Positions 1 to 6,499 of a stretch of DNA of 15,710 nucleotides are shown here, in pieces. Both the position numbers and the translations under genes were made by a program. Positions within the stretch are counted from its first letter, which is position 1; every line of letters begins with the position of its first letter. Source of the stretch: Pseudomonadota bacterium (GTDB lineage: Bacteria > Pseudomonadota > Alphaproteobacteria > Rhizobiales > Hyphomicrobiaceae); contig JAEYYQ010000118.1 in assembly GCA_023428365.1 (NCBI GenBank), positions 1 to 15,710 on the forward strand, in the 5' to 3' direction. The notes beneath the pieces were generated by a model, which saw nothing but the letters and a program-made list of their open reading frames with translations, made no database searches and had not been told where the DNA came from.

Positions 1-85
1 CGAAGCCCAACCCCACAATGGCCGACCCTGCGACACCAGCCCCAGCCAGCTTCATAAACTGCCGGCGTGAGACTTCGATGTTCAT
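1..85 (-). CDS. Formate dehydrogenase-N type alpha subunit, N-terminal fragment
   Basis: Only the first 28 codons are inside the window; the gene continues past the left edge. The ATG is at 85 and is preceded by a strong Shine-Dalgarno (AGGAGGAA at 93-100, read on the minus strand). The peptide starts MNIEVSRRQFMKLAGAG and runs on with small and hydrophobic residues. This is a twin-arginine signal of the kind on the catalytic subunits of periplasmic formate dehydrogenases (E. coli FdnG starts with a similar SRRQF motif). Such enzymes oxidise formate to CO2 with a molybdenum or tungsten pterin and pass electrons through an FeS beta subunit and a cytochrome b gamma subunit to quinone. The selD gene 2.4 kb away fits a selenocysteine-containing version. 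The Sec codon itself lies outside the window. Another Tat-exported molybdoenzyme is possible, but the motif match and the selD context favour formate dehydrogenase. Confidence 0.72.
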   Translation of the reverse strand, partial: MNIEVSRRQFMKLAGAGVAGSAIVGLGF

Positions 86-272
86 GGGTAGGGTTCCTCC
101 TCAGGAGCGCGCAGATAACCCGCGCACAGGATACATCGTAGTGCACAGATTCTAGGCGGTCAATTTGCAGCGCAGCATGAATTGCGGTTGCCGACAGTCG
201 ATTCAAGGCTCGGAACTGCGACGTGCGCTTGGGCGTTCTCGCTTCATGAAAACGTGATCGAGTGGGGTTCGT
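86..272. other. Divergent intergenic region between the formate dehydrogenase gene and a small secreted-protein gene
   Basis: This 187-bp stretch must hold the promoter of the leftward formate dehydrogenase gene and any promoter of the rightward genes. I see no convincing -35/-10 pair. A short inverted repeat, GCGCG (107-111) and CGCGC (121-125) with a 9-nt spacer, lies just upstream of the leftward Shine-Dalgarno and would be in or near that leader. No FNR-type box (TTGAT-N4-ATCAA) was found by eye. Confidence 0.4.
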
Positions 273-635
273 ATGATCGATCGAGTGCTGCGCCGCACCG
301 CGCGACTTTGCCTTGCCGTTCTGAGTACAGGAGCTGCAGTGACTGCAGGCGCGTTTCCGGTCGCGGCTCAATCGGCTGAGCCGAAGGTGAACTGTGAAAC
401 CGCAGCCCCCGCCAAGCCATCGACGGACACGGCGAAAGGCCCTGATTCAGGTACAAAAAATATGGGATCGACAGCTTGGTCCGGTGGCGGAATGGGTGGC
501 TCGCACAACGATACGACACAGGCCGGACCGGCACCCGGTTCCAACACACAACATCCTGCGACCGCAGAAGGATTGGACCCCACCAAGCCGGAGACCGGCC
601 AGCAAGCCACGAAGAAGACCGAAACGCGCTGCTGA
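273..635 (+). CDS. Small secreted protein of unknown function beside formate dehydrogenase
   Basis: A 120-residue protein. Residues 1-33 look like a Sec signal peptide: basic start (MIDRVLRRTARL), a hydrophobic core rich in Ala, Val and Leu, then VAAQS as a likely cleavage site. The mature part is about 85 residues, rich in Gly, Ser, Thr, Pro and Gln, with a central run GSTAWSGGGMGGSHND and a C-terminal GLDPTKPETG. It has no recognisable catalytic motif and looks extended or disordered. Two Cys remain in the mature chain, one near the new N-terminus and one as the last residue. The Shine-Dalgarno is weak (GAGTGGGG about 10 nt upstream of ATG). It is the first of four rightward genes ending in selD and is divergent from the dehydrogenase gene, so it may be co-regulated with it. 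Function is unknown; the signal peptide and in-line position make me fairly sure it is a real gene. Confidence 0.65.
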   Translation: MIDRVLRRTARLCLAVLSTGAAVTAGAFPVAAQSAEPKVNCETAAPAKPSTDTAKGPDSGTKNMGSTAWSGGGMGGSHNDTTQAGPAPGSNTQHPATAEGLDPTKPETGQQATKKTETRC

Positions 636-707
636 GAAGATATCCTGCGAAAGTCTACCTGATGCTGAGTTGACTGCGCAGAGAAGAGCGATACCTTCGA
701 CTTTCGG

Positions 708-1322
708 ATGAGAGCATCTCACGCTCCCGAGGTTCGGGGCTTCAGTTTTGGAAAAAGCGCACTGGCGGGCGGTGTTGGCCTGCTTCTTTGTGCGTTATCG
801 CCATCTGGCGCTCGGACCGATTCACTTCCCCCTGATCTTCTGAAGCCGGCGGAACGATCGAAGCCAAGCTTCACGCTTCCGGATACAGCGGGGACGCAGC
901 GGGCTTTGGCGGACATCGGCACTCGCGTCGTCCTCGTGCATTTCTGGGCGACGTGGTGCGAGCCATGCCGTGTCGAACTCTCGAGCCTGTCGCAACTTGT
1001 CGATCGAAATCCCGACGTCACGGTGATGGCGATCAATGTCGCCGAGCCGCCGGTACGGGTTCGTCGTTTTCTTGAAGCCAATCCGGTCACGTTTTCCGTT
1101 CTGCTCGACGAAAATCGTGCGGTGACACGCACCTGGGGCGTCGCCGTTCTGCCAACGACCTACGTGCTGGATCGCTCGCTCACCATTCACCGCGTCGCCG
1201 AGCGCGACATCGACTGGCTTAAGCCGGAGGTCGTCACCGTCCTCGAAGACGTGGGCAATGCCTCATCGTCCGTAACTGACAACAACACGCAACAGGGAGA
1301 GAAGCGACATGACAATCAATAG
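708..1322 (+). CDS. TlpA/ResA-family periplasmic thiol-disulfide oxidoreductase
   Basis: 204 residues. Residues 15-35 form a hydrophobic N-terminal segment (signal peptide or membrane anchor). From about residue 52 a thioredoxin-like fold of the AhpC-TSA/Redoxin type follows (PSFTLPDTAGTQRAL). The active site is WATWCEPC with Cys84 and Cys87; the cis-proline loop is VLPTTYVLD (Pro149). Family members are membrane-tethered reductases that keep periplasmic cysteines reduced, for example apocytochrome c haem-binding cysteines. Here the context is an exported formate dehydrogenase and a Tat-exported Cys-dependent transglutaminase-fold protein, so either could be its client; that is inference. No clear Shine-Dalgarno precedes ATG 708. 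The last 14 nt overlap the next gene, whose ATG is at 1309, so the two are probably translationally coupled. The C-terminal tail after about residue 182 is polar and probably unstructured. Confidence 0.85.
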   Translation: MRASHAPEVRGFSFGKSALAGGVGLLLCALSPSGARTDSLPPDLLKPAERSKPSFTLPDTAGTQRALADIGTRVVLVHFWATWCEPCRVELSSLSQLVDRNPDVTVMAINVAEPPVRVRRFLEANPVTFSVLLDENRAVTRTWGVAVLPTTYVLDRSLTIHRVAERDIDWLKPEVVTVLEDVGNASSSVTDNNTQQGEKRHDNQ

Positions 1323-2412
1323 GCGCGACATCCTGAAGACAGGTGGTGCACTCATTGCGGCTGCCGCACTTCCGAACGCGGTGTCGGCACAAAGCCGATT
1401 TGCACCCGCACCGGGACGATGGCGGACATATCAAACGATCACGCGTTTAGAGATCGCGAAGCCAGAAGGTGCCGTGCAGGCCTGGATTCCATTACCGACA
1501 CTGAACGAGCCAGAATGGTTCCGTCCACAAGGCAACATCTGGTCGACCAACGCTACGTCCGCAGCAATCAAGCGCGACCCCAAGTATGGCGCCGAGTTCC
1601 TGCATGTAACGTGGGATGCGGATGCAAAAGTCCCGGTCGTCGAGATCACCGGCAAGTTTGCTACGCGCGATCGGTCAATCGATTTTTCAAAGCCAGGGCA
1701 GGTGGCGCCACTGTCTGCCTCCGATCTGAAGCTCTACACCGAGGGTACGGCTCTCATTCCCGTCGATGGCATCGTGAAGGAAACCTCCGACAAGATCGTT
1801 GCCGGTGCCGCCAGCGATATGGATAAGGCACGCCGTATCTACGAGTGGGTCGTTGATAACAGTGCTCGCGATCCCAAGACGCGCGGCTGCGGGACGGGTG
1901 ATGTCGCAGGCATGCTGAAGAGCGGCAATCTGAAAGGTAAGTGCGCCGACCTCAACGCACTTTACGTGGGCCTCGCGCGTGCAGCCGGGCTGCCAGCTCG
2001 CGATGTTTATGGCGTGCGGGTCGCGCCGTCTCAGTTTGGTTACAAGAGTCTTGGCGCGGGCACCGAGGTTGTCACGAAGGCGCAACACTGCCGCGCTGAG
2101 GTCTGGTTGTCCGGCTTCGGCTGGGTCCCGGTCGACCCCGCTGACGTCCGCAAGGTTGTGTTGGAAGAGCCGCCGGCAAACCTGCCTCTGACCGATCAGA
2201 AGGTCGTCGACGCGCGCAAAGCGCTGTTCGGAGCTTGGGAGATGAACTGGCTCGCCTACAACGTTGCGCATGATCTGGTGCTGCCAGGGGCGAAAGGGCC
2301 AACATTGGAGTTTCTGATGTACCCTCAGGCGGAAACGGCGGCCGGGCGTCTCGATTGTCTCGATCCGGATACCTTCACCTACAAGATCACTGCCAATGAA
2401 GTGACGGCCTGA
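1309..2412 (+). CDS. Tat-exported transglutaminase-like (Cys-His-Asp) protein
   Basis: 367 residues. The N-terminus NRRDILKTGG followed by an Ala-rich core and VSAQS (residues 5-29) is a twin-arginine signal. The middle and C-terminal parts carry a transglutaminase-like papain-fold domain: Cys212 in GNLKGKCADLNALYVGLARA, His260 in AQHCRAEVWL, and Asp277 in GWVPVDPADV form the expected Cys-His-Asp triad. Bacterial members include proteases, amidases and peptide-modifying enzymes, so the reaction cannot be fixed from sequence. The N-terminal third resembles the beta-rich domain often preceding this fold. The Shine-Dalgarno AGGGAGAG lies a few nt upstream of ATG 1309, inside the end of the TlpA-like gene. 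The Tat signal suggests that it folds before export, as the neighbouring dehydrogenase does. A role in processing or protecting a periplasmic enzyme is inference. Confidence 0.8.
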   Translation: MTINRRDILKTGGALIAAAALPNAVSAQSRFAPAPGRWRTYQTITRLEIAKPEGAVQAWIPLPTLNEPEWFRPQGNIWSTNATSAAIKRDPKYGAEFLHVTWDADAKVPVVEITGKFATRDRSIDFSKPGQVAPLSASDLKLYTEGTALIPVDGIVKETSDKIVAGAASDMDKARRIYEWVVDNSARDPKTRGCGTGDVAGMLKSGNLKGKCADLNALYVGLARAAGLPARDVYGVRVAPSQFGYKSLGAGTEVVTKAQHCRAEVWLSGFGWVPVDPADVRKVVLEEPPANLPLTDQKVVDARKALFGAWEMNWLAYNVAHDLVLPGAKGPTLEFLMYPQAETAAGRLDCLDPDTFTYKITANEVTA

Positions 2413-2433
2413 GTGCCATCGTTTAGAATCCAA

Positions 2434-2458
2434 GGGCGACGCCAGGATCGCGTCGCCC
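2434..2458 (+). promoter_or_regulatory. Strong intercistronic hairpin upstream of selD
   Basis: A perfect 9-bp GC-rich stem, GGGCGACGC (2434-2442) and GCGTCGCCC (2450-2458), with a 7-nt loop CAGGATC. It lies 22 nt after the stop of the transglutaminase-like gene and about 35 nt before the selD start. No T-tract follows, so it is not a standard Rho-independent terminator. It may be a partial terminator, a processing or stability element, or a leader structure for selD. Confidence 0.5.
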
Positions 2459-2492
2459 GGATCTGCTGCGCTATGCCAATGGGAGAACGCAC

Positions 2493-3539
2493 ATGAACGT
2501 ACCCCAAGTCAGATTGACGAGCTTGGCGCACGGTGGCGGCTGTGGTTGCAAATTGGCGCCGTCCGTTCTGCAACAGCTTCTCGCAGATCAACCCGCGATG
2601 TCGGCTTACACGCAGCTTCTCGTCGGCACCGAAACCGCCGACGATGCCGCCGTCTGGCAGCATGACGAGAACACCTGCATCATTGCCACGACCGACTTCT
2701 TTATGCCGATGGTCGATGATCCGTTTGATTTCGGCCGTATTGCCGCGACCAACGCGATTTCGGACGTTTATGCGATGGGCGGGCGGCCAATCATGGCGCT
2801 GGCTATTCTCGGAATGCCGCTCGGCAAAATACCGACCGAAATGGTTCGCGACATTTTGAAAGGCGGAGCATCAGTTTGTAACGCAGCCGGCATTCCTGTC
2901 GCTGGCGGCCATTCGATTGACTGTCCAGAACCGGTGTACGGACTGGCTGTTATCGGCGTATGCCGGCCGGAGCATGTGCGTCGCAATGCCAGCGCCAAGC
3001 CCGACGATGTGCTGATCCTGACCAAAGGCATTGGCGTTGGCATCTATTCCGCTGCGATCAAGAAGGGTGAACTGTCCGCCGACGGCTACGCTGAAATGAT
3101 CGCCTCAACGACGTTGTTGAATCGTATCGGTGCCGAACTGGCGCAGAATGATGCGGTACACGCCATCACCGATGTCACCGGCTTTGGCGTGCTGGGGCAT
3201 GCGACGGAAATGGCGCGTGGAGCCGATCTTACGCTGGTTATCCGCGGTGATCAGGTTCCCTTTCTGCAGGAGGCCGCGCGTTTGGCTCAGGCGGGGTTCG
3301 TGACCGGCGCATCGCATCGCAACTGGGCGAGCTACGGCGAGGGTGTAACGTTGCCCGCGAATTACGCGGAATGGCAGCGCCATCTGCTCACTGATCCGCA
3401 GACCTCCGGTGGGCTGCTGGTGGCGTGCGCGCCCGCAGATGCCGATGCGATCCTTCGGGATGTGCAGGAAGCGGGCTATCCGGCAGCTCGCATCATCGGT
3501 CACATAGAAACAAGCGCCGTGGGCGTCCGGGTGGAGTAG
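2493..3539 (+). CDS. selD: Selenophosphate synthetase
   Basis: 348 residues, the usual length. The enzyme makes monoselenophosphate from selenide and ATP. This is the selenium donor for selenocysteyl-tRNA(Sec) synthesis by SelA and for 2-selenouridine in tRNA by MnmH. The N-terminus [13 protein letters not shown] places Cys17, Cys19 and Lys20 exactly as in E. coli SelD, where Cys17 and Lys20 are essential; here the codon for 17 is TGT, not a Sec codon. The PurM/AIR-synthase type core follows, with the Asp-rich segments [34 protein letters not shown] and [11 protein letters not shown], and the C-terminal [13 protein letters not shown]. The Shine-Dalgarno GGGAGAA precedes ATG 2493. It is the last gene of the rightward block. 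No selA, selB, mnmH or selC lies in the window. Confidence 0.97.
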   Translation: MNVPQVRLTSLAHGGGCGCKLAPSVLQQLLADQPAMSAYTQLLVGTETADDAAVWQHDENTCIIATTDFFMPMVDDPFDFGRIAATNAISDVYAMGGRPIMALAILGMPLGKIPTEMVRDILKGGASVCNAAGIPVAGGHSIDCPEPVYGLAVIGVCRPEHVRRNASAKPDDVLILTKGIGVGIYSAAIKKGELSADGYAEMIASTTLLNRIGAELAQNDAVHAITDVTGFGVLGHATEMARGADLTLVIRGDQVPFLQEAARLAQAGFVTGASHRNWASYGEGVTLPANYAEWQRHLLTDPQTSGGLLVACAPADADAILRDVQEAGYPAARIIGHIETSAVGVRVE

Positions 3540-3570
3540 CGCATCCTTTCATCGGACTTTGCGATGCGCA

Positions 3571-3600
3571 GTGGGGTGCGCTGATGCATGCGCACCCTGC
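3571..3600. terminator. Hairpin between convergent selD and Dps genes
   Basis: An 11-pair stem, 3571-3581 with 3590-3600 (two G-U wobbles), has core GGGTGCGC/GCGCACCC and loop TGATGCAT. A second potential stem upstream pairs GCGCATC (3539-3545) with GATGCGC (3563-3569). The position between two converging stop codons suits a bidirectional terminator. Neither strand has a clear T-tract, so the terminator call is moderate. Confidence 0.5.
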
Positions 3601-3623
3601 AGTGTATCCAAGCTCAAATGCGC

Positions 3624-4157
3624 TCAGCGATTTGCAAGTTCTTTGCGTGTGGCCTCAAAGAGGAACCAGGCGCGGCGTTCGGTTTCATCGATCCAGACTT
3701 CGAGCGCGCTCGTCGAAGCCACGTCACCGTAGTTGTCGCAGACGCTGTGGGCCTCGCGCATGCTTGCCGCGAGTTGAACGTTGTCGTCGCGCAGCTCGGA
3801 TAGCATGTCCTGCGCCTCGACGAAGGAGGCATCATTGTCGGCGATACGTTGCTCGCGCGCGATCTGACCGATTGAGCGTAGCGTGGTGCCGCCGACTTTG
3901 CGAACACGTTCTGCGATCGGATCGGTCATCGCAAATATCTGATCGCCTTGCTCGTCGAGCATGAGGTGATAGTCGCGGAAATGGGGTCCGCTGATATGCC
4001 AATGAAAATTCTTCGTCTTGAGATAGAGCGCAAATACATCAACCAAAACTCCGGTCATCGCAGCCGAAATATCGCGAATGGCATCATCGCTGAAGCCTGA
4101 TGGAGTCCGAAGGCGTTCACGCTCATAGGCAACTTTGGCGGAAGCTGTGCTGCGCAT
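3624..4157 (-). CDS. dps: Dps-family DNA-binding ferritin-like protein
   Basis: 177 residues. Dps proteins form dodecamers that bind DNA and use H2O2 or O2 to oxidise Fe(II) and store it. The ferroxidase residues line up with E. coli Dps: His52 in TKNFHWHISG, His64 and Asp68 in YHLMLDEQ, Asp79 and Glu83 in DPIAERV. The first 20 or so residues are basic (several Arg, one Lys) and could contact DNA, as in other Dps proteins. The Shine-Dalgarno GAGGAG lies about 7 nt upstream of ATG 4157. It is probably a single-gene unit: it converges on selD and has a 256-bp upstream gap. Clear promoter or OxyR-type sites were not found by eye. Confidence 0.93.
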   Translation of the reverse strand: MRSTASAKVAYERERLRTPSGFSDDAIRDISAAMTGVLVDVFALYLKTKNFHWHISGPHFRDYHLMLDEQGDQIFAMTDPIAERVRKVGGTTLRSIGQIAREQRIADNDASFVEAQDMLSELRDDNVQLAASMREAHSVCDNYGDVASTSALEVWIDETERRAWFLFEATRKELANR

Positions 4158-4413
4158 AATCTGCTCCTCTATACGGCCATACTGCCTACTGAGGTATGTC
4201 TGTCGGAGGCGCTATTCCAGATATCCCGATGCCAATTCAGTATGCAAAGGTTCGGACCACCCAAGCCCTTGGCCCAAGAATTCGGGCGCCTGGTATTGCT
4301 CAAAGTAGTGAAACGCGGAGACGATTTATCGATAGTGGTTTGATTTAAAGAAATTCAAACGTCTGCGCTCTGTTTCCAGAGGGGCCGGAACCGACATCGG
4401 GCAGCGCCTCCAT
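4158..4413. other. 256-bp intergenic region upstream of the Dps gene
   Basis: The gap lies between the stop of the short-chain dehydrogenase gene (4414, minus strand) and the Dps start (4157, minus strand). It must hold the Dps promoter, but no strong -35/-10 pair stands out. An AT-rich inverted repeat, GTTTGATTT (4338-4346) with AAATTCAAAC (4351-4360) around a 4-nt loop, with one bulged base, is close to the dehydrogenase stop and could be a weak 3' end structure. No gene or RNA was recognised. Confidence 0.4.
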
Positions 4414-5154
4414 TCAGGCGTTGAACCCAGCATCCACAGTGACAACGGACCCTGTGATCTGCCGTGCTGCGGGGCTCACCAGGAAGGTCACGGCCGCCGC
4501 CACATCTTCTGGATTGCCATAGCGTCCGAGAGCTGTAAAAGCACGCAGCCCATCGGAATGATCGCCGTCGGCTGGGTTCATATCGGTATCGGTCGCTCCT
4601 GGTTGAACCAGGTTCACGGTGATGTCCTGAGGCCCGAGTTCCCGAGCGAGACCGCGCGTGAAGGCGAGGAGCGCGGACTTGGTCAGCGAGTACACCGTCA
4701 GTCCCGGGAATGGGACGCGCTCAGCGAGATTCGAACCGATAGAAACGATACGGCCGCCTTGCTTGAGATACGGGATGGCGGCTTGAGACGCCAGCACGGC
4801 CGCGCGCACGTTGACGTTCAGAAGTGCGTCGATATCAGCGAGTCTCATCTCCGCGACCGTGCCGGAGCGGGCGATGCCGGCATTGTTGACGAGAATGTCG
4901 AGGCCGCCCAAGCCTTCCACCGCCTCGCCAACCGAGCGCTTCACGGCAGCCGCGTCGGCGCTGTCGGCCTGGATGGCGAGTGCTCTGCGGCCCTTGTTCT
5001 CGATTGCCCTGACGACTTCGGCTGCACGATCGGCCGAACGTTCGTAGGTAATAGCGACGTCCGCACCCTTTTCCGCAAGCGCAAGCGCAATTCCAGCACC
5101 GATGCCACGCGAGGCACCTGTTACAAGGGCTCGCTTACCAGCTAGCTCGCTCAT
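4414..5154 (-). CDS. BdcA-like short-chain dehydrogenase/reductase
   Basis: 246 residues, a classical SDR. The Rossmann nucleotide motif TGASRGIG is at 12-19, NNAG at 90-93, and the catalytic residues are Ser141, Tyr155 and Lys159 (YSLTK). The spacing of Ser to Tyr (14) and the segments IVSIGSN and NLVQPGATDTDMNPADG resemble E. coli BdcA, an SDR reported to bind cyclic di-GMP and affect biofilm dispersal. E. coli bdcA is likewise next to a TetR gene (bdcR). The substrate is unknown, and a general FabG-like ketoreductase is the alternative. The C-terminal TGSVVTVDAGFNA is typical of SDRs. Shine-Dalgarno GGGAGG lies just upstream of ATG 5154. The gene is divergent from the TetR regulator, which probably represses it. 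Confidence 0.85.
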   Translation of the reverse strand: MSELAGKRALVTGASRGIGAGIALALAEKGADVAITYERSADRAAEVVRAIENKGRRALAIQADSADAAAVKRSVGEAVEGLGGLDILVNNAGIARSGTVAEMRLADIDALLNVNVRAAVLASQAAIPYLKQGGRIVSIGSNLAERVPFPGLTVYSLTKSALLAFTRGLARELGPQDITVNLVQPGATDTDMNPADGDHSDGLRAFTALGRYGNPEDVAAAVTFLVSPAARQITGSVVTVDAGFNA

Positions 5155-5163
5155 CGTCCTCCC

Positions 5164-5187
5164 TTTCTGTATCGATTGACACAGAAA
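5164..5187. promoter_or_regulatory. Candidate TetR operator
   Basis: A perfect inverted repeat, TTTCTGT (5164-5170) and ACAGAAA (5181-5187), has a 10-bp spacer. It starts directly downstream of the predicted -10 box of the leftward SDR promoter, covering its likely transcription start. This is where a repressor would act. The neighbouring TetR protein is the natural ligand, by inference. Confidence 0.55.
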
Positions 5188-5216
5188 TAGCTAGGGGCGT
5201 TGCTGAGCGGTGTCAA
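5188..5216 (-). promoter_or_regulatory. Sigma-70-type promoter of the SDR gene
   Basis: On the minus strand, a consensus -35 TTGACA (5216-5211) is followed after exactly 17 bp by the -10-like TAGCTA (5193-5188). Transcription would start near 5180, about 25 nt before ATG 5154. The opposite strand also has TTGACA (5176-5181), but no good -10 follows it; the TetR gene may instead use TTGCTG (5200-5205) with TATATA (5223-5228). Confidence 0.6.
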
Positions 5217-5235
5217 TATATTTATATAGTGATCG

Positions 5236-5889
5236 ATGCAAAAATATGGACGAACATCGAAAGACCACGAGACAGCGGCACGCGGACGTGGTCGCCCACG
5301 TGCATTCGACCGGGAAGCTGCCCTCGCGCAGGCGACCCGGCTTTTCTGGCTCAAGGGTTATGAGGCGACTTCGATTGGCGACTTAACAGAGGCGATGGGA
5401 ATCGGATCGCCTAGCCTTTACGCGGCATTCGGCTCGAAGGAGGCGCTCTATACTGAGGCGCTGCGTCATTACGCCGAAAAATATGAAGGGCTCGTCTGGG
5501 CCAAATTCCAGTCGGCGGAGACGGCGCGCGAGGCGGTCGAGTTCTACCTGATGGATTCAGCCGCGGCGCTGACCGGATGCGACATTCCGCACGGGTGCAT
5601 GGTGACGCTCTCGTCGGTCGGCAGTGAGGGGCATTCGGAACTCGGCGAGCTTGTCCGATCTGAGCGGGCCGTTACGCTTGAGCGGCTGAAGGCGCGTCTC
5701 AGCAGAGGCGTTGCAGAAGGTGAACTCCCGGTCTCGATCGATATCCACGCACTCGCCCGCTTTGTGCAGACCGTCCAGAGCGGCATGTCGATCCTAGCAC
5801 GCGATGGGGCGAGCCGCGCCGAACTGGAAGCCGTGGCCGAGGTCGCGATGCAAAGTTGGGACGCCCGCACCGGTAGCCTGAGGCGGTGA
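5236..5889 (+). CDS. TetR/AcrR-family transcriptional regulator
   Basis: 217 residues. The N-terminal DNA-binding domain follows a basic leader (RGRGRPRAFDREAAL, from residue 17): ATRLFWLKGYEATSIGDLTE and GIGSPSLYAAFGSKEALYTEAL give a typical TetR helix-turn-helix at about residues 46-67. The rest is a helical ligand-binding and dimer domain with no assigned ligand. It contains CDIPHGCMV, a segment common in this regulator subgroup. ATG 5236 has no visible Shine-Dalgarno and lies very close to a possible -10 (TATATA 5223-5228), so the mRNA may be leaderless or the true start may be downstream. It is divergent from the SDR gene and probably controls it and itself through the shared 81-bp region. 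Confidence 0.9.
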   Translation: MQKYGRTSKDHETAARGRGRPRAFDREAALAQATRLFWLKGYEATSIGDLTEAMGIGSPSLYAAFGSKEALYTEALRHYAEKYEGLVWAKFQSAETAREAVEFYLMDSAAALTGCDIPHGCMVTLSSVGSEGHSELGELVRSERAVTLERLKARLSRGVAEGELPVSIDIHALARFVQTVQSGMSILARDGASRAELEAVAEVAMQSWDARTGSLRR

Positions 5890-5932
5890 GGTGCTAGAGG
5901 TACGAGAAACTTAAGCGGCGCTGTGTTTTCTG

Positions 5933-6469
5933 TCACTCGGACGGCGGTACGATGCCTGCGATGGTGAGGGCGATTGCGCCGTTGTGATAGTGGCCGATGA
6001 TGGCGCCCATTTCGACCACGCCCCTGTCGCCGAGCGCGGTGCGCGCACGTGCCAGGGTCTCGTCGCCGACAGCATGACCGTCCAGCATCTCGGTCGTGAA
6101 GGCGTACGCTGCGGCTTCGTCAGGCTTGGGAAAAGATGGCGAAGCCCCGGCATCGATCGCTTCAATGGCCTGTTGCGCGAGCCCAGCCTTCAGCGCCAAG
6201 CCGACGTGGTTGTTCCACATATAGCGACAATCGTAATGTCGCGCGGTGAGGAGGATCACGAGTTCCGAAATGCGAGCATCCAGGGTCGTGCCCCACCGCA
6301 GAAACTCGCCGAGCTTCTGTGCGCGAGAAGCAAGCTCCGGGCTATGCAGCCAGACATGCATCGGTCCCCGCACTTCCTTGCGCGGACCGCTTGCCACCTC
6401 ATCGGCGACGCGTTGCTGCTCGGCATCGAGCTGCTTGAGATCCGGAAGCGGGATGCGGCCGCGCGACAT
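5933..6469 (-). CDS. Carboxymuconolactone decarboxylase/AhpD-like family protein
   Basis: 178 residues, all helical in appearance. The core is ELVILLTARHYDCRYMWNNH (residues 69-88), where AhpD-type proteins normally carry a CxxC plus His. Here Cys81 and His88 remain, and the second Cys position is Trp85 or nearby. It therefore lacks a redox-active dithiol and is nearer to the CMD branch than to peroxidase-type AhpD. The family includes gamma-carboxymuconolactone decarboxylase of the protocatechuate pathway and many uncharacterised proteins. Shine-Dalgarno GGAGAAA is well placed before ATG 6469. It is the last gene of the leftward operon, 30 nt after the dioxygenase, so it may act on a ring-cleavage product; that is inference. 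Confidence 0.8.
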   Translation of the reverse strand: MSRGRIPLPDLKQLDAEQQRVADEVASGPRKEVRGPMHVWLHSPELASRAQKLGEFLRWGTTLDARISELVILLTARHYDCRYMWNNHVGLALKAGLAQQAIEAIDAGASPSFPKPDEAAAYAFTTEMLDGHAVGDETLARARTALGDRGVVEMGAIIGHYHNGAIALTIAGIVPPSE

Positions 6470-6499
6470 GGGTTTGTTTCTCCAATCAATGGAAAACTC

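Noticed and set aside
1687..2433. Long open frame on the minus strand across the transglutaminase-like gene
   Set aside because: It is antisense to a gene with a clear Tat signal and catalytic triad. The translated product shows no domain and is a high-GC shadow frame.
4158..4413. Possible tRNA-Sec or small RNA gene in the gap near selD
   Set aside because: GGTTCGGACC (4249-4258) recalls a T-arm, but no acceptor or anticodon stem could be paired around it and no TTCGA-type loop is present.
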